Positions 10,591 to 21,197 of a stretch of DNA of 64,000 bases are shown here, piece by piece. The notes beneath the pieces were generated by a model. The model made no database searches, was not told where the DNA came from, and saw only the letters and a list, made by a program, of their open reading frames with translations. The DNA is from Sympetrum striolatum (taxonomy: Eukaryota; Arthropoda; Insecta; Odonata; Libellulidae). Each line of letters begins with the position of its first letter. The first letter of the stretch is position 1. The position numbers were made by a program, and so were the translations under genes. The stretch spans positions 98,585,657 through 98,649,656 of the forward strand of contig OX388343.1 of NCBI GenBank assembly GCA_947579665.1, written 5' to 3'.

Positions 10591-12610
10591 CTAGTAATAG
10601 TTTTTTTCTTCTGCATTGGCTATTTTAATCTTAATAGCATGTAATTCCTCTTCTCTTCTTTGCTTCTCCTCATATTCTTTCTTTAAAATTTCTTTCTGTA
10701 GATTGATTAATTCTAACTTTGCTTCTGTTAATGAGATTAAACTTTCCTTTGGATTTGTTTTACTGAAATTCTTCTGGATCTTGGATTCTATGAAAAGAAT
10801 ACTTATTATTTTCTAAAGAAGGCATACGCTTAAAGCCAAATTTATAAGTATATCATACTGCCTGTTTTTCCATTGCCTGGGATCTTATGCTTAGCAGATT
10901 CATTGTTTTTGTCTCCAATTATATCAACTGTTAAATGAATCATGATATATCATTGAGAATGAAACAATACAAGGAAATTAATAATCAAATTTTACATATA
11001 TACTTCAAACTTACTTTCCACTACTTCCACACCCTGACTTGAAATTGTAGTTATATTGTCTGAAATTAAACAACTTATCAATTCTCATATTTCAAGAATG
11101 GTGAATCCTACTTCAAGGCTATTGGTACTCATTAACACATCGAGACTAATATAAAGCTCAAGTTTGTCAGAGAGGTGACAAATTCTGAAAGCTACAGGTA
11201 TGCTTAACCAAGATACAATCAAAGGACATTCCTTGAACTTTCTTCAATTATGTTGCATGAATAATAACTTTAACATAACATGGGGATAATGTCAGAATTA
11301 CAATTGTAATCTATAAAAATTCATTACTCCAAGTATTAAAGATTATAATGCATTAGGCATCTATATTTCTTGGACAAAACTTTCAGAACTAACCAAGAAG
11401 TAAAGTGGAAAAAGATGTAACAACCATGAAATGATGCTTGGCACATATTTTTAAGATAATGACATTTTGCTTGATATGCTTATGCTTCTGAGAATATAAG
11501 GACTGACATGACTATTGCATTGACCTATTTCTTACAAATTTATCTACAGAATATAAATATCTTTCATACCAAACTGGAAATCAACATAATCCAACCTTGT
11601 AAACGTAAGCAAGGAATACCAATTCCACATGCATTGAGAATAAATCATCAGTGACAACATCAACGAGTTGTCTTTAGGACCTTAACTGGCAATATTTTCG
11701 TTTTAATAAAATTTCTCTTTCAATTGATTATGGACAGTAATAAGTAATGTTTTACCATACGAAGCACAATCCGAGTTTGAGTCATCTGATACCTGTCAAG
11801 AAAGTATTATCAATTTTGTGAAACTTCAAAGAAAGGAAATATTTTGATAGAGGTCTACTTTAAAGCTCAAGAAGGCTTTACACTTCAGTACTAAATATTT
11901 CAATGATCATGATAGCATTTATGAATAAATAAGGAAATAATTATATGAAATTCAAAATTTCCCATTAATTATTAGAAGCACAGTTAGTGTTACAATAAAA
12001 AAACAAGATAAGTATTTACTATCATGGCTTGAGAATTATGTGATAGCTCATCCCTTGAACCTGAAGGAAAATCGTTGTATAGTACACAATATAGTGAAAA
12101 TAGAATTAATTCTGTTAAAAAACATCAATTCAATAGTACAAGGTAGATCCCTACACATAATTTGTGAATCGCTATCCACTACGTTTTCCAAGCCCTTTCC
12201 GTATAAACCAATTTAACTCCTACACATTTCGTACACCGGGTTACGTTGAATGTTGGATGGACCTCCGCCGGTCTGCCTCAAACTTTGTTTCTCCCTAGCC
12301 ATATCCTTTTTCGTATCTTTCTAAATAGCGTCGTACTTCGATTTTAGCTTTCTCCACGGCCTTGTGCTTCCCGTCTGTGCGACGAATTTATCACGAATTA
12401 TCATCCATGCTGCCTCCTGCATTTATTTAGTTCTCTCATGTAGAATTTCGTATTAGATAGCAGACATGACGAAAACACGTAACTTACCTTCTGCTTCCAT
12501 GTAGTTGAGTTACTTATTTTATTCTCTACTACATTTCTATTCTCCTCAAATAAATTTAGTAGCAAGATCTGCTGTTCCTCTGTGAAGTTTTTACTTCTTT
12601 TAGCATCCAT
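10591..12610 (-). pseudogene. Myb/SANT-like (MSANTD-type) DNA-binding gene, copy A, probable pseudogene
   Basis: A minus-strand multi-exon gene. Exon 1 (12610-12488) encodes MDAKRSKNFTEEQQILLLNL and splices GTAAGT...TGCAG in phase to exon 2 (from 12416), which reads EAAWMIIRDKFVAQTGSTRP, then WRKLKSKYDAI, a stop (TAG), and KDTKKDMAREK...RQTGGGP. This Trp-spaced pattern is the Myb_DNA-bind_5 domain. Likely small exons follow at 12060-12020, 11792-11756 (VSDDSNSDC), 11059-11015 and 10927-10859. A terminal exon ending at 10591 encodes a Lys/Glu-rich coiled coil (TEAKLELINLQKEILKKEYE). The internal TAG, shared with copy B, and a second stop at 12213 argue that it is dead. Family members are host transcription regulators or partners of transposons; I cannot tell which here. 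Confidence 0.68.
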
Positions 12611-12926
12611 TCTTTATTCCTTAGATTAAGTTAAAGTAAATAAGAGCAATAGGAGATAACTTAGTAAATAGGTTCCCGTATGAATGGAATAAGAAAGCCA
12701 TTACGATTCGTTTATGTTCAAACAAAACTCGCAGCGACGGGTATGAAAATAATTCTCGGGCAACGCAACTCTTAGTTAAAGTGATAATTAACTAACCATG
12801 AGTCGAAAAAGTTTTATAATACCGGCCATCTCGCTAACCGATAGTTTAGCTTAACCCTCATGATAACTATTTATCGGATTTAACTATACATTATAATACC
12901 GGGCCTAAAAATGTACTATATAATAC

Positions 12927-13485
12927 ACTTCGACACTAATGTTATCTCTTGAGAAATTTTGAACTTTTGTTTATAAACTTCGCCACTAATGCCATATCTT
13001 GAGGAAAATTGGAACTTTTGTTTATAAACTTCGCCACTAATGCTATCTCTTGAGGAAGATTGGAACTTTGGTTTATAAACTTCGCCACTAATGCCATCTG
13101 TTGAGAAAAATTTGAACTTTTGTTTATAAACTTCGACACTAATGCCATCTCTTGAGGGAAATTGGAACTTTTGTTTATAAACTTCGCCACTAATGATATC
13201 TCTTGAGGAAAATTTGAACTTTTGTTTATAAACTTCGACACTAATGCCATCTCTTGAGGGAAATTGGAACTTTTGTTTATAAACTTCGCCAATAATGCCA
13301 TCTCTTGAGGAAAATTGGAACTTTTGTTTATAAACTTCGCCACTAAAGCCATCTCTTTAGGAAAATTGGAACTTTTGTTTTACAATCTTCGTCTCTAATG
13401 CCAATTCTCGAGGAAAATTGGTAATTTCGTTATAAAACATTGACATTAATGCTGCATCTCCAGAAATATATGAACTTTTTTAACT
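12927..13485. repeat. 51-bp minisatellite, copy A (about 9 units plus degenerate tail)
   Basis: Tandem units of 51 bp with the core TTCGCCACTAATGCCATCTC and a TTTTGTTTATAAA end. Because 51 is divisible by three and lacks stops on the minus strand, it yields a spurious 136-residue reading frame repeating MALVAKFINKSSNFPQE. Units differ by a few substitutions. The last two are longer and degenerate. Copy B has only about three good units at the same place. Confidence 0.93.
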
Positions 13486-14239
13486 GAAAAATAAAAATAT
13501 CCCTAAGTAAACTGTAACATTACCATAAGTTGAGATATAATTCAGTATCATACTTATACTATATTTAGCAAAAGTCTACTTTACCTAGGAGGGCGGGTTA
13601 AAAAAATAAATGTTAACTTTTTTAACCAAATATCTTTTTCTATTTATAGTAATTGAAAAAATGTTTAAACATTCATGTATCAATATTGCATTAACTTTGA
13701 TATTTTTCCTATTTATATGTAACCTAACAGTTTCAAACTTTTGGAGTATGTAAAAAGGGTTTTTTTATATTAATTTTTAATAACGAAGTCACTCTATGTT
13801 TCGAATTCCGTAGGAAAATAATGAAAATTAATTTCATTCCTTTAAAAAAAAAGTCAAAATATGGCGCATAAATAATTTTTCGATATTTTTACGAATCTTC
13901 CAGTTTAGCAGTTTTCGACTATGACATACGATTAGTAATATTTGCATTATATTAAAATTAAACCTTATCCCTGTCACCAACCTGTAAATGTATAATTTAA
14001 AATTAAGTTTTTGAATTGTGTTAAACTTGGGTCCTACAAATGATATTATAACTTCTTATTATTAATAAACCATTCTTAACCTACATCCAGCCTAACAACT
14101 TCACGGAGCAGGGTTACTAAATTCAAAAAGAAAATCATTCAAATATATTTATTGAGCTGCTCTTTGTTACGATATTAAAATATGCAAACACAGATTTGAT
14201 TTACAACAGATTAGTTGACGAGCATGTGTCTGAGAAAGA
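13486..14239. other. AT-rich spacer, no gene recognised (copy A)
   Basis: This stretch lies between the minisatellite and the polymerase remnant and is conserved in B (43136-43889). There are no reading frames of note and no structural RNA is recognised. Confidence 0.5.
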
Positions 14240-15730
14240 CTACATGCAAAAAATGTGTGGGAATCTTTTGTAGAAATTTCCCTTCTCCGGAAGTGATGTT
14301 TCCTCAAGTTTCTCGATTGAGTGTGTGTAATCATATGGGTAGCCCCCCTTACGTGTGACTAGGTTCATTTTCTCACCGAATACCTCGCTAGTATATTTAA
14401 ATGTTTTTAAATTTGTTACCAGTGAAGCCAGTGTCGAGAAATCTAATGGTGAAATTATTTTCGATTGACTTTGCGAATGAAATATACTTTTCCTTGGTGT
14501 TCGGAATCAAATTAACTTTTTTATCATCATAGTCTAACTCCCAAACCAAGAAATGACCGTCATACGATGAAAGATTATGAATAAACACAGGTAGAAAATT
14601 TGGCATTTTGTACTGCAAGTTGCAAAAAGAATGTGCGGGCCTTCGATACTTACCTGTCAAGTGATCGTGATCTCTAGCGGCATCTGACTTCAACTCTTAT
14701 GTTATATAACCACAAATATGACAAGAAAACGCATTCTTAAAATTTGCCTCTTCTTCCGGGCTAATCGATTCCATTGGTACAACGTTTTTATACAACTTGA
14801 ATACTCTCTCTGCTTCCTCTATCATTTTCTGCATAAAGACCTGTGCGGTATTGGGATCTCGGTAAAGCTGTGGTGGCTCACATCCATTGGGCTTTATGAG
14901 AACATAGCAAAAACTGAATGGTTCGTGTTTCTGAATAACGTGCGAGTAGGATGCGTTAGGTAAAGATTCACAAGTGCTGATACCTTGGAGAATACATTCA
15001 AAGTCTGCATATATTACATAAGGAACTGGAAATGAATGCCCGAGTTTGGTAAATTTTAATATCTTATCCCCCTCTATAGGAAGCTCAATTCTCGCGGGTT
15101 TATTACTATTACAGTTCGCTGTATGCGTCTCTAATTTTTTTCGTCATGATAATGCATGAAGCATCGTTTGCAAAATTAAATTCTACGACATTTTTGTTAT
15201 CTGAAATTGGATTAGACTCTCAAAGTTTTTAATCCAGCAATAATGAGCCGTGTTGTCATTTGTAATATATAATAGGTCATGATGATCTGCGAGCTCGGTA
15301 TTTACAATTTTTATTGGATTGACATTGTTTTTTTCATCTAGCCTGAAAATGTTACTAGAAATTTTATTTGTTTGCTCAAATTTAGGAATATCAGAGAGTT
15401 TGACTGGGTATTCAATACATTCTCAATCGTACCCATTGTCCAATTCATCGGTATTATATTTGTAGACTCGTTGAGGGTCTTTATGTATGTTCTTTCCCCA
15501 AACCGTGTATTTAAAACAAAACTGATCGTCATTCCTAACATTTACAACAGATTTTCTGCTTGCAATCTTGGGTGGTAACCCAATAAAGGTTGATCCGCGT
15601 AACGGTATATAAGTTCTTTATGCGCTTCACTCACCACCCAGTAGGTTTTCAGTCGACCCTTTATAGCCCTTTCAATCTCAACGATTGAATGGTCACCGCC
15701 TACTTGAGGGTTCAACTGACTGTACTCCAT
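14240..15730 (-). pseudogene. Remnant of a protein-primed family-B DNA polymerase with HNH-like N-terminal part (copy A)
   Basis: Minus-strand fragments in several frames. They include VPYVIYADFECILQG, a CHICG zinc pair, ARDHDHLTGKYR...AHSFCNL (endonuclease VII/HNH-like), then FLPVFIHNLSSYDGHFLVWE and RKGGYPYDYTHS. This order (IYADFE exonuclease motif, C-x2-C/HDH insert, FHNLSSYD-like motif) is that of protein-primed PolB encoded by Polinton/Maverick-type elements and related DNA-virus-derived sequences. The palm catalytic motifs are absent: the coding match ends near 14240. Frameshifts and stops interrupt it, and relative to copy B about 290 bp of the N-terminal part are missing near 15613. 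It is non-functional. Confidence 0.75.
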
Positions 15731-15972
15731 CCTAAAAGTTTAGAAAAAATTCTTTAAAAATAATACTAGGGAATAACTCATAAGTATATATACTGATACT
15801 TACTCAGATTTCTGTTTAAACTGTTAATACTTTACTGTATTTTTTCTTAGAGGAAATGATTCCATCATTCATATGATTTACTCGACTTAATCATACAAAT
15901 ATACTTTTTAGGGAAGATGTACTAAAATCCAAATAACTATTTGATTGCAGATTTTGTATAATATAAAATTTA

Positions 15973-16820
15973 CCATTGAAATTGATACAGATACAGATTG
16001 ATACAGATTCAAATACCATAAAATATAAATCACACTCTTATTATTATTATTTGTCCCACATACACAAAACAAATTTCATTCTCTTTCATTTTGTCAAGCG
16101 TACTTCTCAGCTCATGATTTTTATCTTACACCTGTGTCCTTTTCTTGGTACATTTGACTTTTTCCAGCCACCATGTATTTCAATATATATATGTATGGTA
16201 TTTGATATTAGAGTAAATTAGGTTATCGGCCATGACATGCCACATCACATGCAGCATTACTTATTAACACTATTGTTACCCTATCAGGCAGTTCAGGTAA
16301 ATTTAAGGCAGATTGGTTAAATGGGCAATAAATTCTCAGCATTGCTCTCAAAGAGTACTTGTGCATTTCTCTTCAAGCTAGGATCATCTGATCTGGGATT
16401 AACTTGCAAACCAGGTATCTATTATCTTCATTTTTACAATAAGGGAGACTTGCAGTGTACTAACACATCAAGTATGCTAGAAAAAAAGCAGATTTTAGAT
16501 ATCCTATAATGATCAAGAAATGAGAAATTTTTATTAGTCTAAAGAAGGAATTATGCTTAGATTCAGCATCCAAAATGAGATATTTTTGAATGCCCAAATA
16601 TGTCAAAGATCCTTTACTAAATTTATGAGAGTTTATCATAATATGCAAGATGTCTCCTTCAGCAAATGTCTGCCAAAAGCTAATGTTTAATCATGTAATT
16701 AAACTTTAAAATCATTTGATAATCCTACCCTTGGATGAACTATACATTGTAAATAATAATGTCATAGTATATACTGAAGACTAACTTATTACTCTCTAAC
16801 ATTACGGTTATTAATTTCAG
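15973..16820. other. Start of unique segment 1, upstream intron of exon 2
   Basis: The sequence after the A/B homology breakpoint. The first bases repeat GATACAGAT-like words. A 62-codon open frame at 16321 has no recognised family. Exon 1, expected upstream of exon 2, is not present here; the only copy is at 52152. This is a candidate rearrangement or assembly junction. Confidence 0.6.
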
Positions 16821-17877
16821 GATTCCTTGTAGATCGTTTTGGGAAGTATAAACCTGATGTAGTGGTGGCTTTGTTACTAAATGCTGGGTTCCATCACGCC
16901 TTACTTCTGATTCCTCCCATGGAGTTACCTGGATCAGTTCCTCCAGTGTATGTTGCAAGACATCCAGTGTCAGGTGGTTTTGAAGTCTGGTGGTCACCAT
17001 GCCCTTCAAGAGAGTGTCCAGATTTCCCTGAGTTGGAATTAGTTCTTGCAAATTGCACTGACTATTGCTCCATTCAGCCACCAGTAGAGCCTGGTGCCCT
17101 ACCAACTCTACCACCAGGTCTTCTTGCTTTGGTGACAGATTCTCAAACAATGCCTTTCACCTGGAAAATACCTCAGTCATCCACACCTTTTCCTCAGGAG
17201 TCATCGTCCACTAGGGATGGGCATTTAATAGATTCAGGAAGTGATTCAATAATTTTGACTGGATATGGAGTGAGTGGTGAGGAAGTTGAGGATGAGACAA
17301 GTACTCTTGGTATGAATATGGAAGTGGAACTACTGAAAGTATGGGTGTGGTTGAATCAACAGATGGAAGTATTTCGAGTGCGTCAGCAAGTGGGGGGAGT
17401 GGAAGTGAGGGTGGTGTGTTAGTTCATAGAGGAGGCAGGAGGGGGAATAGAACAAAATCAAAATCCTCAGGAAAGGACCTTGCAAAGAAAATTCCCTCTC
17501 CATTCACTTTTAAATTGAAGATGCACCCAGATCTTGCTGAACCGATAGAGCAACTTGGCATTGAGGTTGATTTGGACAGTGATGAATCAGTTATGATTGA
17601 AGAAGAAGATCCTACAGACAGTTCACCAGAAGATCAACTAGAAAATGTAGGAAGTGGTTCTGAAATAGGTAGCAGTCGTTTTAATGGCCGCTTTGCACAT
17701 AGATTGCTTGAAGGTGTAGGAATCAATTCAACTGTCCTAGAAGAAGAGGATCTGAGATGTGGGGGTATTGTGTTGAGCAGCAATGCTACAAGAGAGTTTC
17801 TACAAGCAATGATTCCATCATCAGATGGAAAGTGGTGCATCATACAAAAATGTACTTTCCGAGCTGGAGGTCCAGAG
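16821..17877 (+). CDS. MFSD6-like transporter, large exon 2, frameshifted
   Basis: Acceptor TTAATTTCAG, donor CCAGAG|GTATAA. It begins (G)FLVDRFGKYKPDVV, the loop-2/3 signature of the major facilitator superfamily (G-x3-D-R-x-G-K), followed by a helix and a long extracellular loop with Cys pairs (WWSPCPSRECPDF, LANCTDYCSIQP) and a Ser/Glu-rich stretch. The frame changes between about 17293 and 17312: upstream reads EEVEDETSTLG, downstream YEYGSGTTESMGVVESTDG, which continues to GGPE at the splice site. One base missing or two extra would explain it. Either this copy is a pseudogene or there is a sequence error. It ends in phase 0 and joins exon 3 cleanly. Confidence 0.85.
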
Positions 17878-18603
17878 GTATAAATTTTATTAATAAAATA
17901 TAATTCATTGATTGAATAATAAAGTCAAAGAAAAGGTAAAAGAAGGCACATCAAACTTTACAGAAAGTATCTTATTTCTTTATTGATTCTTCTCCTTTAT
18001 CTTATGATACATGATTGCCTCTCTTTTATCATTCAATTCAAAATTTCCTATTTCATCCCCCTTATAGAAAATTAGAAAATTCAATGTTTGGTCTCTTATG
18101 TAAAAAAGAATTCTCGGGTTTCCAACCAGGTTAATCAACAGGTTGGATACTAATAATAATAAAATAATAATTCCAGGATACTCTGTGTCTGATAAGGTTT
18201 GCTTTGGCCAAGTTTAAGCATAAATATAAATTCAGAATAAGAAGAGGCTAAGAAGTTAATTTTTATCGCGGTTTTCAAATTGACTAACGTTTTGTTAGTG
18301 ACAGCAACAATTGATACACTTTTACAATTTAATCTCCTGATCATCAAATAGCATCCTTTTTTATTACATATTTTTCCTTCAGTTGCTCCTTATAAGTAAT
18401 CAATTTTGATTGTTTTCCCTAAGACTTTCTGATATATGATTCTTAATTGATGAATACATAATATAAACAAAGGAATTTTATATTTATTCATCAAGTACAT
18501 GTTGAATTTACGTATTTCAAATAAAATAATTATTATTTGAATTATTAATTCATGCATAAATATGCTCATGTTATCATAAAAATTCAATTCCGTTTTCTTT
18601 AAG
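17878..18603. other. Intron 2, no gene recognised
   Basis: A short AT-rich intron bounded by GTATAA and TTTCTTTAAG. It contains a few ATA/TAA microsatellite runs near 18150 and no recognised element. Confidence 0.6.
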
Positions 18604-18841
18604 GTATGCCCTCCTGATTACATAGAGAGTGATGATAGAGTATTTTGGATATACTTCTTTCTCCGTTTCATGGGAACAATGTCAATGTCAGCCGGCGTGA
18701 CTATGCTAGATCCAATAGCACTCACAATGATTCAGAAGTATGGAGGGGAATTTGGTCGAGAACGGATGTTTTCTACTTTTGGAATGGCATTGTTTTCCCC
18801 AATTACAGGCTTTTTTATTGATCAAAGTAGCCGAAAGCTAG
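18604..18841 (+). CDS. MFSD6-like transporter, exon 3
   Basis: The exon starts in phase 0 after TTTCTTTAAG and reads VCPPDYIESDDRVFWIYFFL, then MGTMSMSAGVTMLDPIALTM and GEFGRERMFSTFGMALFSPI, and ends GFFIDQSSRKLG at GCTAG|GTAAGC in phase 1. The GR-R-x2-F-x-F-G-x-A pattern and the second FIDQSSRKLG loop are MFSD6-family features of the membrane domain. The frame is fully open. Confidence 0.9.
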
Positions 18842-19165
18842 GTAAGCAAGTTATCTTTCAAAACATATAGAGAGTAGAATTATTATTCAATAAAAATTAA
18901 TTCACAGTATGATGATTGTATGAGGATGGATAGATTTATAATTTTTTAGAAAAGTGCATTGTTTAATTTTAAAATTTATAATTTCGTTTAATATTTTTAG
19001 AAAGAAAAATATAGATATCACATATATGTATACCTGGGTGACATTTTTATCTCTAGTTTATATAAAAATTTCTTTAATAATGATAATTTTTATTGATCCA
19101 AAGACTACAGTATGTATGTATAGGACAAGTCAAGGTAAAAGTCATATTCTAAATCACTCTAAGTA

Positions 19166-19995
19166 TTACTGAACGGAATAATAACATTTTTCAAGTAAGT
19201 ACTTGTGAATGGTATGCTTAAAAGTCATTAAATTACCAATCTTCTTAATTTTGGATGGTAGTTTATTGTATATAGTTATGCCCATCACCTTTGGGGCTCT
19301 TGAATGGAATTTATTGAGAGATCTTGGTAAATGTAGATCTCTTTTCCTTTTTGTGTCATGCTGATGAAAGGACTCATTTAATTGGTAATTATTAATGTTC
19401 CTTTTAACAAACAATAGGACATTATATACGCAAATAGATGGCACAGTTAAAATTCAAAATTTTTGAAATATTTGCATTTGCAATTCTTCTTATGATCTTC
19501 TTCTGAATTCTAAAAATTTCAATCAGTCTGGTTGAAGAACCCCAGAGTGTAATTCCATATATGACCCTGGAGTAAAAATAACAATCCCTTCCCTTAAAAC
19601 ACAAAATAAATAGAAGATTGAATTAAGTTTTTTAAGTTGGTAGTCGACATGGTTGCTCCAGGTGAGACAAGGATTAAAATGCAGTCCCAGGAATTTCAGG
19701 TTCTCGGAAGTTGTGAACCTTAGATCCTTGAAGTTCAAGCACAAGTTATCAAAATGTTTATCCTTGGTTCCGAAAACAACTATCTGAGTTTTTTCTTGAT
19801 TTAATTTCTGTCTATTTTGCAAGCTCCACTCTGATGATCTGGAAATAATTGCATCTCCAATAGGTGCTAGGCTAGTGATATTAGGACTAGACAATAGAAT
19901 ATTTATGTCATCGGCATACATTATCATACATGTTGCATTGGTATCAAGTAAATTAGCTATATCATTTAATTCAAAGAGCTTCATTTCCACATACT
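19166..19995 (-). mobile_element. 5'-truncated non-LTR retrotransposon fragment in intron 3
   Basis: The minus-strand frame at 19990-19523 contains MIMYADDINILLSS, the catalytic YADD of reverse transcriptase, then LNQEKTQIVVFGTK and NLKFLGLHF...WSNHVDY, the usual order in the C-terminal half of CR1/Jockey-type LINEs. Broken frames down to 19166 continue with YGITLWG and APKVMGITIYNKLP. The endonuclease and N-terminal RT are absent, and at least two frame changes are present. It lies antisense to the transporter. Confidence 0.82.
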
Positions 19996-20723
19996 AAAAA
20001 ACATTCTGATATTTCTAACAAAATTAATTGTTGGAGTCAGAGAAATGGAATTCTATTTTTTATTGTCAATGAATTCATTTAATTCCAAAGCCATTAATCA
20101 TGAGTTCATAATGTCATCATGAAGTGCATTTATTCAGCCAAGGAAATTTTCTGTAATGCATATCTGACTCTCTTCCATTCTAAATAATTTAATTTCTTTG
20201 TTCTAATTAGAAATGAAGTTAGAGTAAAAATAATTGTCTTCTACATAATGTAACCAACATTCTATTTGGTTTCTTACGCATTTCTTTTCTGCCCATCCTT
20301 AGTTTTTACTGCAAGCTTCACTATGCATTGATAATTTTAGTTTGCTCTCTCAAATTTTATGTATTTCTGTAAACTTAATTATCCAAAATCGAGAATAATA
20401 AGAAGACTTGGTTATAATCAATTGCTTATGGCTTAAAAAGCTGATTTTTTAGTAAAATATTGGAAATATATCTTTGTAGTTGATATCATCATAATGCCTT
20501 TGAAAATCATTTTTTATAAAAGGATTTGCTTCTCTTGAATTTACTTAACCCCTACTTCCTCTAGCAGAGTTGTCCAAATTTAGTATATATCCTTAGTCTT
20601 GAAGAATTGTATATGCATCCTCAAGATCTGAATGTTTCCAAAGCATTTGGTTTATATCAGGTACTTTTCAGTGTTATACTTTTCTAACTTGTCTCAATTG
20701 TATCTTGCCAAAGGGAACCTTAA

Positions 20724-20955
20724 CCCTCAACGGACTATGGATGCCACATGGCATCATCCGACACCTACTATTATTTCATTTTGTATCACAGAATAGGAGA
20801 GCTTGATGACAATGTTGCAAATTTGTATTTATTTGGCTGGTTTTATGTGTCGTTTATGTATAATATTTTATGGGTATTGTTTTCAGACAAGCACAAAGCG
20901 AAATATGTAAGAAATTTAAAATAATAACAAAATAAATAATTCCGGCCCTGGAGGG
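20724..20955. mobile_element. piggyBac-like MITE in intron 3
   Basis: A 232-bp segment bounded by CCCTCAACGG and its imperfect inverted partner (CCCTGGAGGG at the right end), flanked on both sides by TTAA (20720-20723 and 20956-20959). TTAA duplication with CCC-starting ends is the hallmark of piggyBac. Too short to encode a transposase. Confidence 0.68.
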
Positions 20956-21197
20956 TTAAGTTACATGAGACCTGAATTAAATATTTCTCATATTGGGGCT
21001 TTTGTCATGCATTGCAAGTTTTGGGCTCATAAAGTTCACCATTTTAGAAAAATTTTATTACCATTTTTACATTTCTTTACTGGCTATAAAATTTAACAAG
21101 AAAATTTCTATCATTTGCGTCATCTATTTCAGGTTAATATAATTATTCTCTTTCTCTAAATTACCATTATTAATGCCACCTTTTTTTTTAGCAGTAT

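Larger units (their letters stand above)
1..15972. repeat. Segmental duplication block A
   Basis: This block is collinear and nearly identical, at sequence level, with 29573-48074 (block B), and its 3' transporter half also matches 52350-64000 (block C). Position 1 corresponds to 29573, inside transporter exon 6. The match to B ends abruptly at 15972 / 48074, after a shared AT-rich string. Compared with B, block A lacks about 180 bp (near 1913), about 850 bp (near 3175) and about 290 bp of the polymerase remnant. It has gained a Helitron-like insertion at 8705-9842 and more units of a 51-bp minisatellite. The block starts before the window, so its true left edge is not visible. Confidence 0.95.

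Noticed and set aside
12942..13352. 136-codon repetitive protein on the minus strand (MALVAKFINKSSNFPQE repeats)
   Set aside because: It is the translation of a 51-bp minisatellite; array length differs between copies and no start or splice context supports a gene.
12927..13485. CRISPR-like array
   Set aside because: Units are contiguous with no unique spacers, and the context is eukaryotic.
16321..16509. Possible missing exon 1 for the transporter upstream of exon 2
   Set aside because: The frame does not resemble the first MFS helix pair, and a convincing exon 1 with correct phase exists at 52152.
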